Assembly: GCF_001807485.1 (NCBI RefSeq)
Contig: NZ_KV789173.1
Span: 1-64,000, forward strand
DNA: 64,000 nt
From: Corynebacterium sp. HMSC08A12
Lineage (GTDB): Bacteria; Actinomycetota; Actinomycetes; Mycobacteriales; Mycobacteriaceae
Direction: 5' to 3'
The position numbers and the translations under genes are program-made. A model generated the notes under the pieces. That model saw only the letters and a list, made by a program, of their open reading frames with translations. It was not told the DNA's origin and made no database searches. Every line of letters starts with the position of its first letter. Position 1 is the stretch's first letter. This document shows positions 16,821-24,073 of this stretch, one piece after another.

Positions 16821-16973
16821 ATGTCGGAAAAGTTGCAATTTGTTATTGGGAGACATTCTCACTTACCTAAACTTGCAGGTCAGAGCGTTTTGGTATTCAC
16901 GCATCGATAGCAGGAATTTTAGTTTTGCAACTTTTCCGACATCTAGGCCTGAGAACTGCAATTTTTCCGACAT
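16821..16973. repeat. Inverted repeat family ATGTCGGAAAAGTTGCAA (three copies)
   Basis: One forward copy lies at 16821-16838, and two reversed copies at 16925-16942 (TTGCAACTTTTCCGACAT) and 16957-16973 (one T inserted). They could fold into long hairpins. The ends share TGTCG with the neighbouring array. Confidence 0.6.
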
Positions 16974-17050
16974 TCTCCCGTCCCGCACTCCCCTTTTCTC
17001 TACCCCGCCATTCCCCTTAGCCCCACCCTGAAAGAGGTTAAACCTCCAGA

Positions 17051-17345
17051 TGTCGCCAGATCGAGAATACGCAGGGGGAAGTGTCGCTAGTTCGGGAATA
17101 CGCAGGAGGGAACCCCGCCAAATCAGGGCAATACCGGGCTGGATGTCGCTAGAACGGGAATACATTCTTGATAACTATTCTCAACTATAAGAAAATGCAG
17201 GTCAGAGCGCTGCGCTTTTGTCAGGCTGATTGGTCGCGCCCGCGTATTCCCGATCTAGCGACATCTGTCCATGTCCACGCCCGCGTATTCCCGATCTAGC
17301 GACACTTCCCCCTGCCGGCACCCGCGTATTCCCGATCTAGCGACA
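17051..17345. repeat. Facing array of TGTCGCTAGATCGGGAATAC repeats
   Basis: Forward copies start at 17051, 17082 and 17144, with a decayed one near 17113, on a 31-bp period. Three reversed, mutually identical 23-bp copies occupy 17241-17263, 17282-17304 and 17323-17345 on an exact 41-bp period with unrelated 18-bp spacers. The two halves face each other across about 78 bp. No associated gene or protein is visible. Confidence 0.75.
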
Positions 17346-17460
17346 TTTCCCCCCCTTAGCTGCGAAACCTCCCGCATACAGACAGCAAAATTCCCCGCCC
17401 TAGCGGCAATATCCCCCGCACAAGAGCAGCCAACTCCCCCTCTCCGCACACCGGCAGCAG

Positions 17461-17490
17461 AAAAGGGCTCCCGGTAAACCGGAAGCCCCT
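17461..17490 (-). terminator. Intrinsic terminator of the BI-1 gene
   Basis: On the minus strand GGGGCTTCCGG pairs with CCGGGAGCCC around TTTA, followed by TTTTCT. It lies 36 bases past the BI-1 family stop codon. Confidence 0.75.
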
Positions 17491-17525
17491 CAACTAACAG
17501 CGCCCCAGCGCTAGCTCCTAAAGCG

Positions 17526-18431
17526 CTAGTCCCTGAAGTAGGACAGCAGGCGCAGGATCTCGGTGTACAGCCAGACCAGGGTGACGGCCAGACCCAGTGC
17601 CACGCCCCAAGCCATCTTCGACGGAGCACCCGCGCGGACCAGACGATCCGCCTGGTCGAAGTCCAGCAGGAAGCTCATTGCTGCAATGCCGATGCAGAAC
17701 AGGGAGAAGATGATAGCGATCGGACCACCGTCACGCAGGATGCCTGCGGAGCCCGTAACCAGTGCAAACACCAGGTTGCCCAGCGCCAGAACCAGGATGC
17801 CGATCATGGCGCCCACCAGGAAGCGAGTGAACTTCGGAGTCACGCGGATAGCACCGGTCTTGTACACAAACAGCATGCCAATGAACACACCAATGGTTCC
17901 CAGAACCGCCTGGGCGATGAGCATGCCGGCGTCAGTATCACCAACCGCAGCACCAGACAGCAGGAACGTAAAGCCACCAACGAACAGACCCTCGAAGGCC
18001 GCGTAGGTCAGCGTGACCGGCGCGGAGTCGTACTTCTTGCCGAATGCAGAAACCAGAACGGCGATCAGGCCACCGATCATGCCGACGAAGGTCAGGATCA
18101 TCGCCAGGCCGGGGTTGCTCAGGCCAATGATGAAGTTCACCACTGCCAGAGCGATGATCACGGCCAGCGTGATACCGGTCTTGGTAACAACGTCATCGAC
18201 AGTCATCGGACGGTCGGCGCTGCCGGCCTGGCCGTAGTTGGCTGCGTCCTGCATGCCGTAACCCATAGCGGCGGTCTGTACACCGCCGTGAGCGGAGGTC
18301 GCGTAGGGGTTCATCCCCTGCTGGCCATAACCGCCCTGCTGGCCGTAGCCACCCTGGTTGCCCTGTTGTGCGAACGGGTGCTGGCCCTGGTTCTTGGCCA
18401 GCGACCCCATGAACGGGTTCGAGCTCTTCAT
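17526..18431 (-). CDS. Bax inhibitor-1/YccA family membrane protein
   Basis: This 301-residue protein has a Gly/Gln-rich cytosolic start (QQGNQGGYGQQGGYGQQGMNPYA) and then seven predicted membrane helices between about residues 80 and 300. The conserved BI-1 features MAWGVALGLAVTLVWLYTEILRLLSYF and LLDFDQADRLVRAGAP are present. Family members form a pH-sensitive calcium leak in some bacteria, but the role in actinobacteria is unknown. The start is ATG 18431 and the gene is followed by its own terminator. Confidence 0.85.
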   Translation of the reverse strand: MKSSNPFMGSLAKNQGQHPFAQQGNQGGYGQQGGYGQQGMNPYATSAHGGVQTAAMGYGMQDAANYGQAGSADRPMTVDDVVTKTGITLAVIIALAVVNFIIGLSNPGLAMILTFVGMIGGLIAVLVSAFGKKYDSAPVTLTYAAFEGLFVGGFTFLLSGAAVGDTDAGMLIAQAVLGTIGVFIGMLFVYKTGAIRVTPKFTRFLVGAMIGILVLALGNLVFALVTGSAGILRDGGPIAIIFSLFCIGIAAMSFLLDFDQADRLVRAGAPSKMAWGVALGLAVTLVWLYTEILRLLSYFRD

Positions 18432-18623
18432 TCTTTAGTACTCCAAAGTTGTGCTGGTCATTTTCGGTGCCGGAGCCTAGCAATAAGCCACCGGCGCTTT
18501 CGCGTACATCCTACCAACGGCTAAGCCTGCTTAAAGGTTCCCACAAGCAAAAGTTCGTGCTCTCGCGACTATTCATTTGCTTAGAAATGTTCTAGATCGA
18601 ACACACTCCCCCGGCCTTTTAGG

Positions 18624-18629
18624 TAGTCT
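18624..18629 (+). promoter_or_regulatory. -10 box of the aldehyde dehydrogenase gene (leaderless)
   Basis: TAGTCT ends seven bases before ATG 18637, so the mRNA should start at the initiation codon. Confidence 0.4.
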
Positions 18630-18636
18630 CCCAAAC

Positions 18637-20238
18637 ATGAAACGAACCAACTACAAGCGCCTATCCGTAGCCGCTCTGCCCGCCGACCTGGAAGTAGAGC
18701 TGCGCGAGCTCACCACCAACGCCCGCCTGCACAACCTCAACGACGATTACGACGGCAAGCGCCTGGAGATCGAGGCTCCCTTCCTCGGCGAGACGATCGG
18801 CTGGGTCGCCAGCGGTGACGCCGACGATGTCACCGAAGCCTTCCGCTTCGCCCGCCGCGCCCAGCAGTCCTGGGTGCATGTCCCCTTCGCCGAGCGCAAG
18901 CGCATCTTCCGCCGCTTCCACGACCTGGTTTTAAAGAACGCCGAGCTGCTCTGCGACATGGTGCAGCTGGAGACCGGCAAGAACCGCGCCAGCGCCTTTG
19001 ACGAGGTCATGGACGTCGCCAACAATGCGCGCTACTACTCCAACAACGTGGAGAAGTTCATGAAGCCGCGCAAGCGCGCCTCGGCGATGTCGATCATGGC
19101 GAAGTCCATCGAGTACCGTCACCCGCTGGGCGCGGTCGGCCAGATCAGCCCGTGGAATTACCCGCTGTCCCTCGGCATTGGCGACGCGATCCCCGCGCTC
19201 CTCGCCGGAAACGCTGTGGTCGCTAAGCCCGACTCTGCTACGCCTTTTACCTCGCTTTTGGTCTTTAAGTTTCTTTTTGACGCCGGACTGCCGCGCGACC
19301 TGGTGCAGTTAGTTACCGGGTCCGGCCGCGTGGTTGGTAGTGCCATTGCGGATCAGTGCGACTTCTTGATGTTCACTGGCTCCACCGCAACGGGCAAGGT
19401 TTTGGGCGAGCAGGTTGGCCGTCGCCTGATCGGCTACTCGGCCGAGCTGGGTGGCAAGAACCCGCTGATTATCGCCAACGACGCGGACGTCAACTACGCA
19501 GCCCGCGGAGCTATCGATGCGTGCTTCTCTAACTCCGGTCAGCTGTGTGTTTCCATCGAGCGCATCTACGTCGAGCGTGCATCCTACGAGGATTTCGTGG
19601 GCGCGTTTTCCTCTCGCGTGCAGTCCATGAGCCTAGGCAGCGGCTTCGAGTGGGAGACGCAGATGGGTTCGCTGGCTTCCGCCAGCCAGCTGGAGACCGT
19701 GGAGAAGTACGTGGAGGACGCCCGCGAGAAGGGCGCGAACATCCTGTGCGGTGGCAAGAAGCGCCCAGATCTGGGGCCGTACTTCTACGAGCCGACGGTC
19801 ATGGTGGACGTTCCAGAGGATGCGCTGCTACGCACCGAGGAGGTCTTCGGGCCGGTGGTGTACATCGAGCCGGTGGAGGATCTGTACGACGCGATCGAGC
19901 TGGCCAATGACACGGACTACGGCCTGAACGCTTCTGTGTTTGCCGCCGACGACACTGCCTGGAAGATCGGCCCGAAGATCGAGTCCGGTTCGGTGGCTCT
20001 GAACGATGGCTACACCTCCAGCTGGGCGGCCATCGATAACCCCATGGGCGGCATGAAGGAATCCGGTGTCTCCCACCGCCACGGCGCGGAGGGGCTGCAG
20101 AAGTACACGGCAACACAGAACGTCACCTCGCAGCGCTTCATGTACTTCCGCGGACCGGAGTCCCTCAGCCGGAAGAGCTTCTCCAAGGTCATGCTCACCC
20201 TGCTGAAGGCCGGCAAGACCTTCCGCATGCTGCCGTAA
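18637..20238 (+). CDS. gabD2: Succinate-semialdehyde dehydrogenase (NADP+)
   Basis: The 533-residue aldehyde dehydrogenase oxidises an aldehyde to its acid; the closest family by eye is actinobacterial GabD2, which feeds succinate into the TCA cycle. The general base glutamate lies in GYSAELGGKNPLI and the catalytic cysteine in FSNSGQLCVSIERIYV. Glycine-rich FTGSTATGKVLGEQ contacts the cofactor. ATG 18637 is preferred over a TTG 60 bases upstream because a TAGTCT -10 box sits in between. A TTTCTTTTTGACGCC motif lies within the gene at 19278. Its terminator lies within the 3' end of the convergent monooxygenase gene. Confidence 0.85.
   Translation: MKRTNYKRLSVAALPADLEVELRELTTNARLHNLNDDYDGKRLEIEAPFLGETIGWVASGDADDVTEAFRFARRAQQSWVHVPFAERKRIFRRFHDLVLKNAELLCDMVQLETGKNRASAFDEVMDVANNARYYSNNVEKFMKPRKRASAMSIMAKSIEYRHPLGAVGQISPWNYPLSLGIGDAIPALLAGNAVVAKPDSATPFTSLLVFKFLFDAGLPRDLVQLVTGSGRVVGSAIADQCDFLMFTGSTATGKVLGEQVGRRLIGYSAELGGKNPLIIANDADVNYAARGAIDACFSNSGQLCVSIERIYVERASYEDFVGAFSSRVQSMSLGSGFEWETQMGSLASASQLETVEKYVEDAREKGANILCGGKKRPDLGPYFYEPTVMVDVPEDALLRTEEVFGPVVYIEPVEDLYDAIELANDTDYGLNASVFAADDTAWKIGPKIESGSVALNDGYTSSWAAIDNPMGGMKESGVSHRHGAEGLQKYTATQNVTSQRFMYFRGPESLSRKSFSKVMLTLLKAGKTFRMLP
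19278..19284 (+). repeat. TTTCTTTTTGACGCC motif inside the dehydrogenase gene
   Basis: The reading frame is TTT CTT TTT GAC GCC, using AT-rich Phe and Leu codons within a mainly GC-ending gene. Confidence 0.5.
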
Positions 20239-20322
20239 CTGTGCTGAAGTAGCGCCGAAACTGCGCCGTAGTTTCACAGTAGGCCTTGCGGCAAAGCCCG
20301 CCACGCGATGCTCGCGCGACCG

Positions 20323-21441
20323 TCACCCTCGGGTGGCCGCCACTACCTCGGCGGCCACCCTTTTTGCATGCACTCCAACGCCAGTGATGGTGGCGGAGCC
20401 TGGACCCACCCAATCGCCATAGCCCACGAGGAAGAGGCCGGGGTGCTGGGGCGAGGGGGCGTCACCACGAAAAGAGAGCAACCCGCGAAAAGGGCCGAGG
20501 GCGGGGCGGAAGCCGGTGCACCAGATCAGGTGGTCGGTGGTGACTTCGTCGAGGGAGGAGAACATCGGGGTGGGGCGCAGGTGTCCGGAGTCCCGGGCGC
20601 GGCGGACCGCGGGAAGCATGACGATGTCCCCGAGGCTGGAATCGGCGCCGGGGTCTTCCTTACCTGCGGAAACGGCGAGGTAGCGTTCGCGGTTGCGGCG
20701 GAAGAGCTCCGCGCCATCGACGTCGTCCGGCATCCAGCGGGGCGGGTGGCGGACGAACCAGGTGACGTCGGCGACGTCGGCGCCGTCGGCCAGGTCGGCG
20801 GCGATCTGTGCTCCCGAGTTAGCCGCTCCCACGACGGCCACGGAGGAACCGGCGAACGGCTCCGGCCCCGGGTAGGTGGCGGTGTGCCACTGCTGGCCAG
20901 CAAACTTGCCGGGATAATAGGGAACGAAAGGCGCGGACCACGTGCCCGTGGCGGCGACGACGGTGCGGGCACGCCAGGTGTGGGAGCGCAGGGTGTGGGA
21001 GGAGCTAGTCGGGCGGGCAGCGCCGCTACCCGGGCGGGCGTGCAGATGAAACAGCCCGGTCGGCTCGTCGTACTCCACCCGGTCGATATGCACGGGACGG
21101 ATGACGGGCAGATCGTAACGGCGCTCGTATTCGCGCAGGTAGTCGACCACATGGCCGGGCGGTGGATAGCCCTTAGACCCTTCGTAACTGGGCATCGGCA
21201 TGCCCGGAAGGTTGGAGAAGTTGGCGGCGGAGAACAACGTCATCGACGGCCACATGTGCCGCCAGGCCCCACCCGGTTCCGGCTGATCGTCGAACACCGC
21301 AAAGTCGGGAGCTTTGCGGCCCCGCCTTCCCTCCCGGCGCAGGTAGAAGGCCGTGGCCAGTGCGGACTGGCCGCCGCCGACAATGGCGCAGTCCAGGATG
21401 CGGTTTGGATCGCGGTTTAGGTCTGGAGCTGAGTGTGCCAT
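20323..21441 (-). CDS. Flavin-containing monooxygenase-like NAD(P)/FAD oxidoreductase
   Basis: This 372-residue flavoprotein has an N-terminal FAD-binding Rossmann motif (CAIVGGGQSALATAFYLRREG) and a second nucleotide-binding motif mid-protein (VAVVGAANSGAQIAADLA). This is the two-dinucleotide layout of class B monooxygenases and YUCCA-like enzymes. The GTWSAPF and GF/YGDWVGPGSATITGVG segments fit the family. The substrate is unknown. It starts eight bases after the SDR gene on the same strand, so the two form an operon that may oxidise one compound in successive steps. The downstream end doubles as a terminator stem for the convergent dehydrogenase gene. Confidence 0.8.
   Translation of the reverse strand: MAHSAPDLNRDPNRILDCAIVGGGQSALATAFYLRREGRRGRKAPDFAVFDDQPEPGGAWRHMWPSMTLFSAANFSNLPGMPMPSYEGSKGYPPPGHVVDYLREYERRYDLPVIRPVHIDRVEYDEPTGLFHLHARPGSGAARPTSSSHTLRSHTWRARTVVAATGTWSAPFVPYYPGKFAGQQWHTATYPGPEPFAGSSVAVVGAANSGAQIAADLADGADVADVTWFVRHPPRWMPDDVDGAELFRRNRERYLAVSAGKEDPGADSSLGDIVMLPAVRRARDSGHLRPTPMFSSLDEVTTDHLIWCTGFRPALGPFRGLLSFRGDAPSPQHPGLFLVGYGDWVGPGSATITGVGVHAKRVAAEVVAATRG
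20331..20366 (+). terminator. Intrinsic terminator of gabD2 inside a convergent coding sequence
   Basis: A perfect 11-bp stem, GGGTGGCCGCC (20331-20341) with GGCGGCCACCC (20350-20360), is followed by TTTTT. It occupies codons at the 3' end of the monooxygenase gene on the other strand. Confidence 0.75.
20458..20464 (-). repeat. Pyrimidine-rich TGACGCC motif
   Basis: The minus strand reads GCTCTCTTTTCGTGGTGACGCC, inside the flavin monooxygenase gene. Confidence 0.4.
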
Positions 21442-21448
21442 GTAATAC

Positions 21449-22147
21449 TTAGCGCCCGTTGGCCGGGCGGATCGTCAGAGACTCGACCATGGCATCGTCC
21501 GTCGCATCAATGGCCAGGCGCACGGCCTTCGCCACCGATTCCGGGCGCAGGTACTGGGTTTCGTCGTAATCCGCTTCGGCCACACCGCGGTGGGTCTGGA
21601 TCTGGCGCTGCATGTCGGAATCGACCTTGCCCGGGTGGATGGAGCTCACGCGGATCTTGTCGCGCTGCTCCTCCCGCAGAGCATCGGTGTAGGCACGCAG
21701 GGCGAACTTCGTGGTGGCGTACGGGCCAAAGCCCACGCTGGAGCGGTAGCCCGCGCCGGAGTTGATCGTCACCACGGTTCCGTGCGCCGACTGCAGTGCG
21801 CCGAGGAGCTGCCGGGTGAGCTCCGCAACCGCAAACAGGTTGATGTCGAAAGCGTGTTTCCACTGTTCAGGAGTGGTTTCGGTGACCGGGTCGTGGGCCA
21901 CCACACCCGCGGAGTGCACCAGCACATCCAGACTATCGAGCCCCAGTTCTGCCACAGCTGCACCGATGCCTTCCGTATCGGCGAGATCCGCCACGAAGCC
22001 TTGCGCGCTTGGGAACTGGGAGGCAACGTCGTAGGCCTTCTCCGAGCTTCCGCCGATGATCAGGTGGTAGTCGTCCTGCAGTTCGCGGGCAATCGCCAGG
22101 CCGATGCCTCGCGTGCCGCCGGTGATCAGTGCGATCTTGCGATCCAT
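21449..22147 (-). CDS. Short-chain dehydrogenase/reductase
   Basis: The 232-residue enzyme is a classical SDR: cofactor loop ITGGTRGIGLAIA at residues 8-20, the VHSAGV strand, a serine region (VTINSGAGYRS), and the catalytic YATTK near residue 151. It should oxidise or reduce a hydroxyl/carbonyl group with NAD(P)(H); the substrate is not known. ATG 22147 begins the Rossmann strand directly (MDRKIALITGG). The next gene, a flavin monooxygenase, starts eight bases downstream, and nnr ends about 79 bases upstream on the same strand. Confidence 0.88.
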   Translation of the reverse strand: MDRKIALITGGTRGIGLAIARELQDDYHLIIGGSSEKAYDVASQFPSAQGFVADLADTEGIGAAVAELGLDSLDVLVHSAGVVAHDPVTETTPEQWKHAFDINLFAVAELTRQLLGALQSAHGTVVTINSGAGYRSSVGFGPYATTKFALRAYTDALREEQRDKIRVSSIHPGKVDSDMQRQIQTHRGVAEADYDETQYLRPESVAKAVRLAIDATDDAMVESLTIRPANGR

Positions 22148-22226
22148 TGTTGCTTTCCCTTCTATTGCTCTCGTGTTCTCTTGCTCTGTGCCCTTGCGCG
22201 TTCTCGCGTTATTCGTGGTCGGGCGC

Positions 22227-23873
22227 CTACCCCTGCACCACTGTGCCCAGCCACGCCGTCGCATGCGGGATGTGCTGCGCGATCTTCAGCGCCGAGGTCG
22301 GTGCCGGGCCGTACGGGGTAAGGGAGGATATATATGACGCCGCAGCGTGGATAGCCACACCAACCGCAGCTGAATCGACCACGTAGTCTGCCTCGTGCGC
22401 CTCCAACTCGTACTGGCCGGCTTCTGTGTATCCGGTGTCCCGAGCCCGCTTGCCGGCATCGCGCGCCACCAGCGCGCCCAGAATTCCCGCTAATACGTCG
22501 CCGGATCCGGGAGTAGCGGCCCAGGACGATGCGGTATCGACAACCACAGTGCGCTGTGGGTTGGCGATGATGGTGAAGCGGCCCTTCAGCAAAACCGTGC
22601 AGTTCAGTTCACCTGCCAGCCGTTCTGTGGAGGTGATCCGGTCCGGCGATTCCGCCGGCAGTCCGGCCGCCTTAGCCAGCCGGTCAAACTCCCCGTCGTG
22701 CGGGGTGAGCAGCGTGGGAGCGTTGCGAGCACGCAGGATCTCTAGAACGTCAGGGTTCTTCGCCAGGACGGTGATCGCGTCGGCGTCCAGAACCAAGGGC
22801 TGCACCATGTCTAGAACGGCGAGCAGTTCGTCGCGGGCATCGCGATCCGTGCCACGACCGGAGCCAACCATGCGCGCCTGCACCTGCCCCGCCCCGCGAA
22901 CCACAGGGTGCACAACGACTTCCGGGGTGCTCGCCAGAACGTATTCGGGGTGCTCGCCGATGTAGCGCACCATCGAGCTGGTGGTGTTCACCGCCGCGAG
23001 CGTGGCCAGCACGCCTGCTCCCAGATAGTCCTTGCTGCCCGCGCAGATGCCCACTACCCCGCCGGAGTATTTGTCGTCCACTGCCCCCGGCTCGCCGGGC
23101 AGCTCCCCGGGCAGAGGTTCCGGACTGCCGAGCAGCTGCGCGGCCAAACCTTCCGGCGCAAGGCGCTCGACAGGCGTGTGCCACAAAGAGACGGCGCTTT
23201 GGAGCCTGGACAGCTCGGCGGAAAGCATAGAACCATCGTCCAGGTTGATGTCCTCGCACAGCACCGTCCCGCACGCCGCGCTCAGGCCGTGTGCCCGGCG
23301 CAACCCACCGAAAGTGACGGTCACGTCGGCACTAACGTGCCTGCCCGGCGCCTTGCCGGTATCAGCAACCACACCGCTGGGAAGGTCGATGGCCAACACA
23401 AGCGGCCGGCGCTTCCTTCCAGCGCGCACCCCCTGGGCCTCTCGCAGGAACTCGTCGACCTCCACCGGGATCTCACCACGCCCGCCGAGGCCGAACATCC
23501 CGTCGACGATCACGCGATAACTGTCTGCTCGCTCCAGGCCGACGAAGCTGCCACCCGCCGCAGTGAAGGCCCGCGCGGCGCGCTCGTGCACGCGGTCGGC
23601 GCCTTCGAGCGGGAAGGCCTCGACCTTCCTACCCTGCATCGCAAGAACCGCGCCAGCGTACAACGCATCGCCGCCGTTGCCACCCGGGCCGACCAGCAAC
23701 AACACGGAACCTTCCGCAGCGCCCGCCGACTCCTCTGCTTTGGCCAGCATCTTTTCCGCTACGACCGCCACTGCGTGCGCGGCAGACTGCATCAGCTCGT
23801 CCTCTCGCTGCTCGCGGGGGAACAAAGCCGCCTCGGCCGTGCGGATGTCCTGGGCTGTATAAAGAGTGCGCAT
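22227..23873 (-). CDS. nnr: Bifunctional NAD(P)H-hydrate epimerase/dehydratase
   Basis: This 548-residue repair enzyme rescues hydrated NADH and NADPH. The N-terminal YjeF epimerase domain (about 1-230) shows VGPGGNGGDALYAGAVLA. The C-terminal ADP/ATP-dependent dehydratase domain (about 265-540) has the ribokinase-like signature AATPGSGDVLAGILGALVARDAG. ATG 23873 (MRTLYTAQDIRTAE) was chosen; an upstream in-frame start would add nine residues of no family character. It is the first of three same-strand genes with an SDR and a flavin monooxygenase. Confidence 0.9.
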   Translation of the reverse strand: MRTLYTAQDIRTAEAALFPREQREDELMQSAAHAVAVVAEKMLAKAEESAGAAEGSVLLLVGPGGNGGDALYAGAVLAMQGRKVEAFPLEGADRVHERAARAFTAAGGSFVGLERADSYRVIVDGMFGLGGRGEIPVEVDEFLREAQGVRAGRKRRPLVLAIDLPSGVVADTGKAPGRHVSADVTVTFGGLRRAHGLSAACGTVLCEDINLDDGSMLSAELSRLQSAVSLWHTPVERLAPEGLAAQLLGSPEPLPGELPGEPGAVDDKYSGGVVGICAGSKDYLGAGVLATLAAVNTTSSMVRYIGEHPEYVLASTPEVVVHPVVRGAGQVQARMVGSGRGTDRDARDELLAVLDMVQPLVLDADAITVLAKNPDVLEILRARNAPTLLTPHDGEFDRLAKAAGLPAESPDRITSTERLAGELNCTVLLKGRFTIIANPQRTVVVDTASSWAATPGSGDVLAGILGALVARDAGKRARDTGYTEAGQYELEAHEADYVVDSAAVGVAIHAAASYISSLTPYGPAPTSALKIAQHIPHATAWLGTVVQG

Positions 23874-23943
23874 GTCTCCCATGATAGGTGTGCAACGCAC
23901 CTACCCTGCGCTCGAACCAGACCCCAAGCCCCGCCCGCGTGAG

Positions 23944-24000
23944 GGCGTCCTAAAAAAATCGTTTCCCAAAGGTTCCCCAAAGGGCTAGACTGCATAGTCT
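23944..24000. promoter_or_regulatory. nnr/acyltransferase divergent control region
   Basis: It contains a GGACGCC variant of the T-rich motif on the minus strand (CGATTTTTTTAGGACGCC, core 23944-23950) and a short palindrome AGACT-GCAT-AGTCT (23987-24000). Confidence 0.3.
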
Positions 24001-24073
24001 GAACTGACGCGCCGGCGGCGCGCATAAAACCTCATAAGCGCCTCACTTTTGGAAAAAGGTTCATTCGCTTCAC

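Larger units (their letters stand above)
16559..17525. other. 967-base repeat-rich gap between greA and the BI-1 gene
   Basis: No gene is supported. The stretch contains a GGGCTTTTAGCTGG / GGGCTAGTTTGCGGCTGG tandem region (16574-16680), a terminator, and three copies of ATGTCGGAAAAGTTGCAA (one forward, two reversed). It also has two GCAGGTCAGAGCG copies (16875-16887 and 17197-17209), a facing array of TGTCGCTAG... repeats (17051-17345), and the terminator of the BI-1 gene. Confidence 0.7.

Noticed and set aside
17241-17345. Three identical 23-bp repeats with 18-bp spacers as a CRISPR array
   Set aside because: Repeats and spacers are too short, inverted related copies exist on the left, and no cas gene is in the window.
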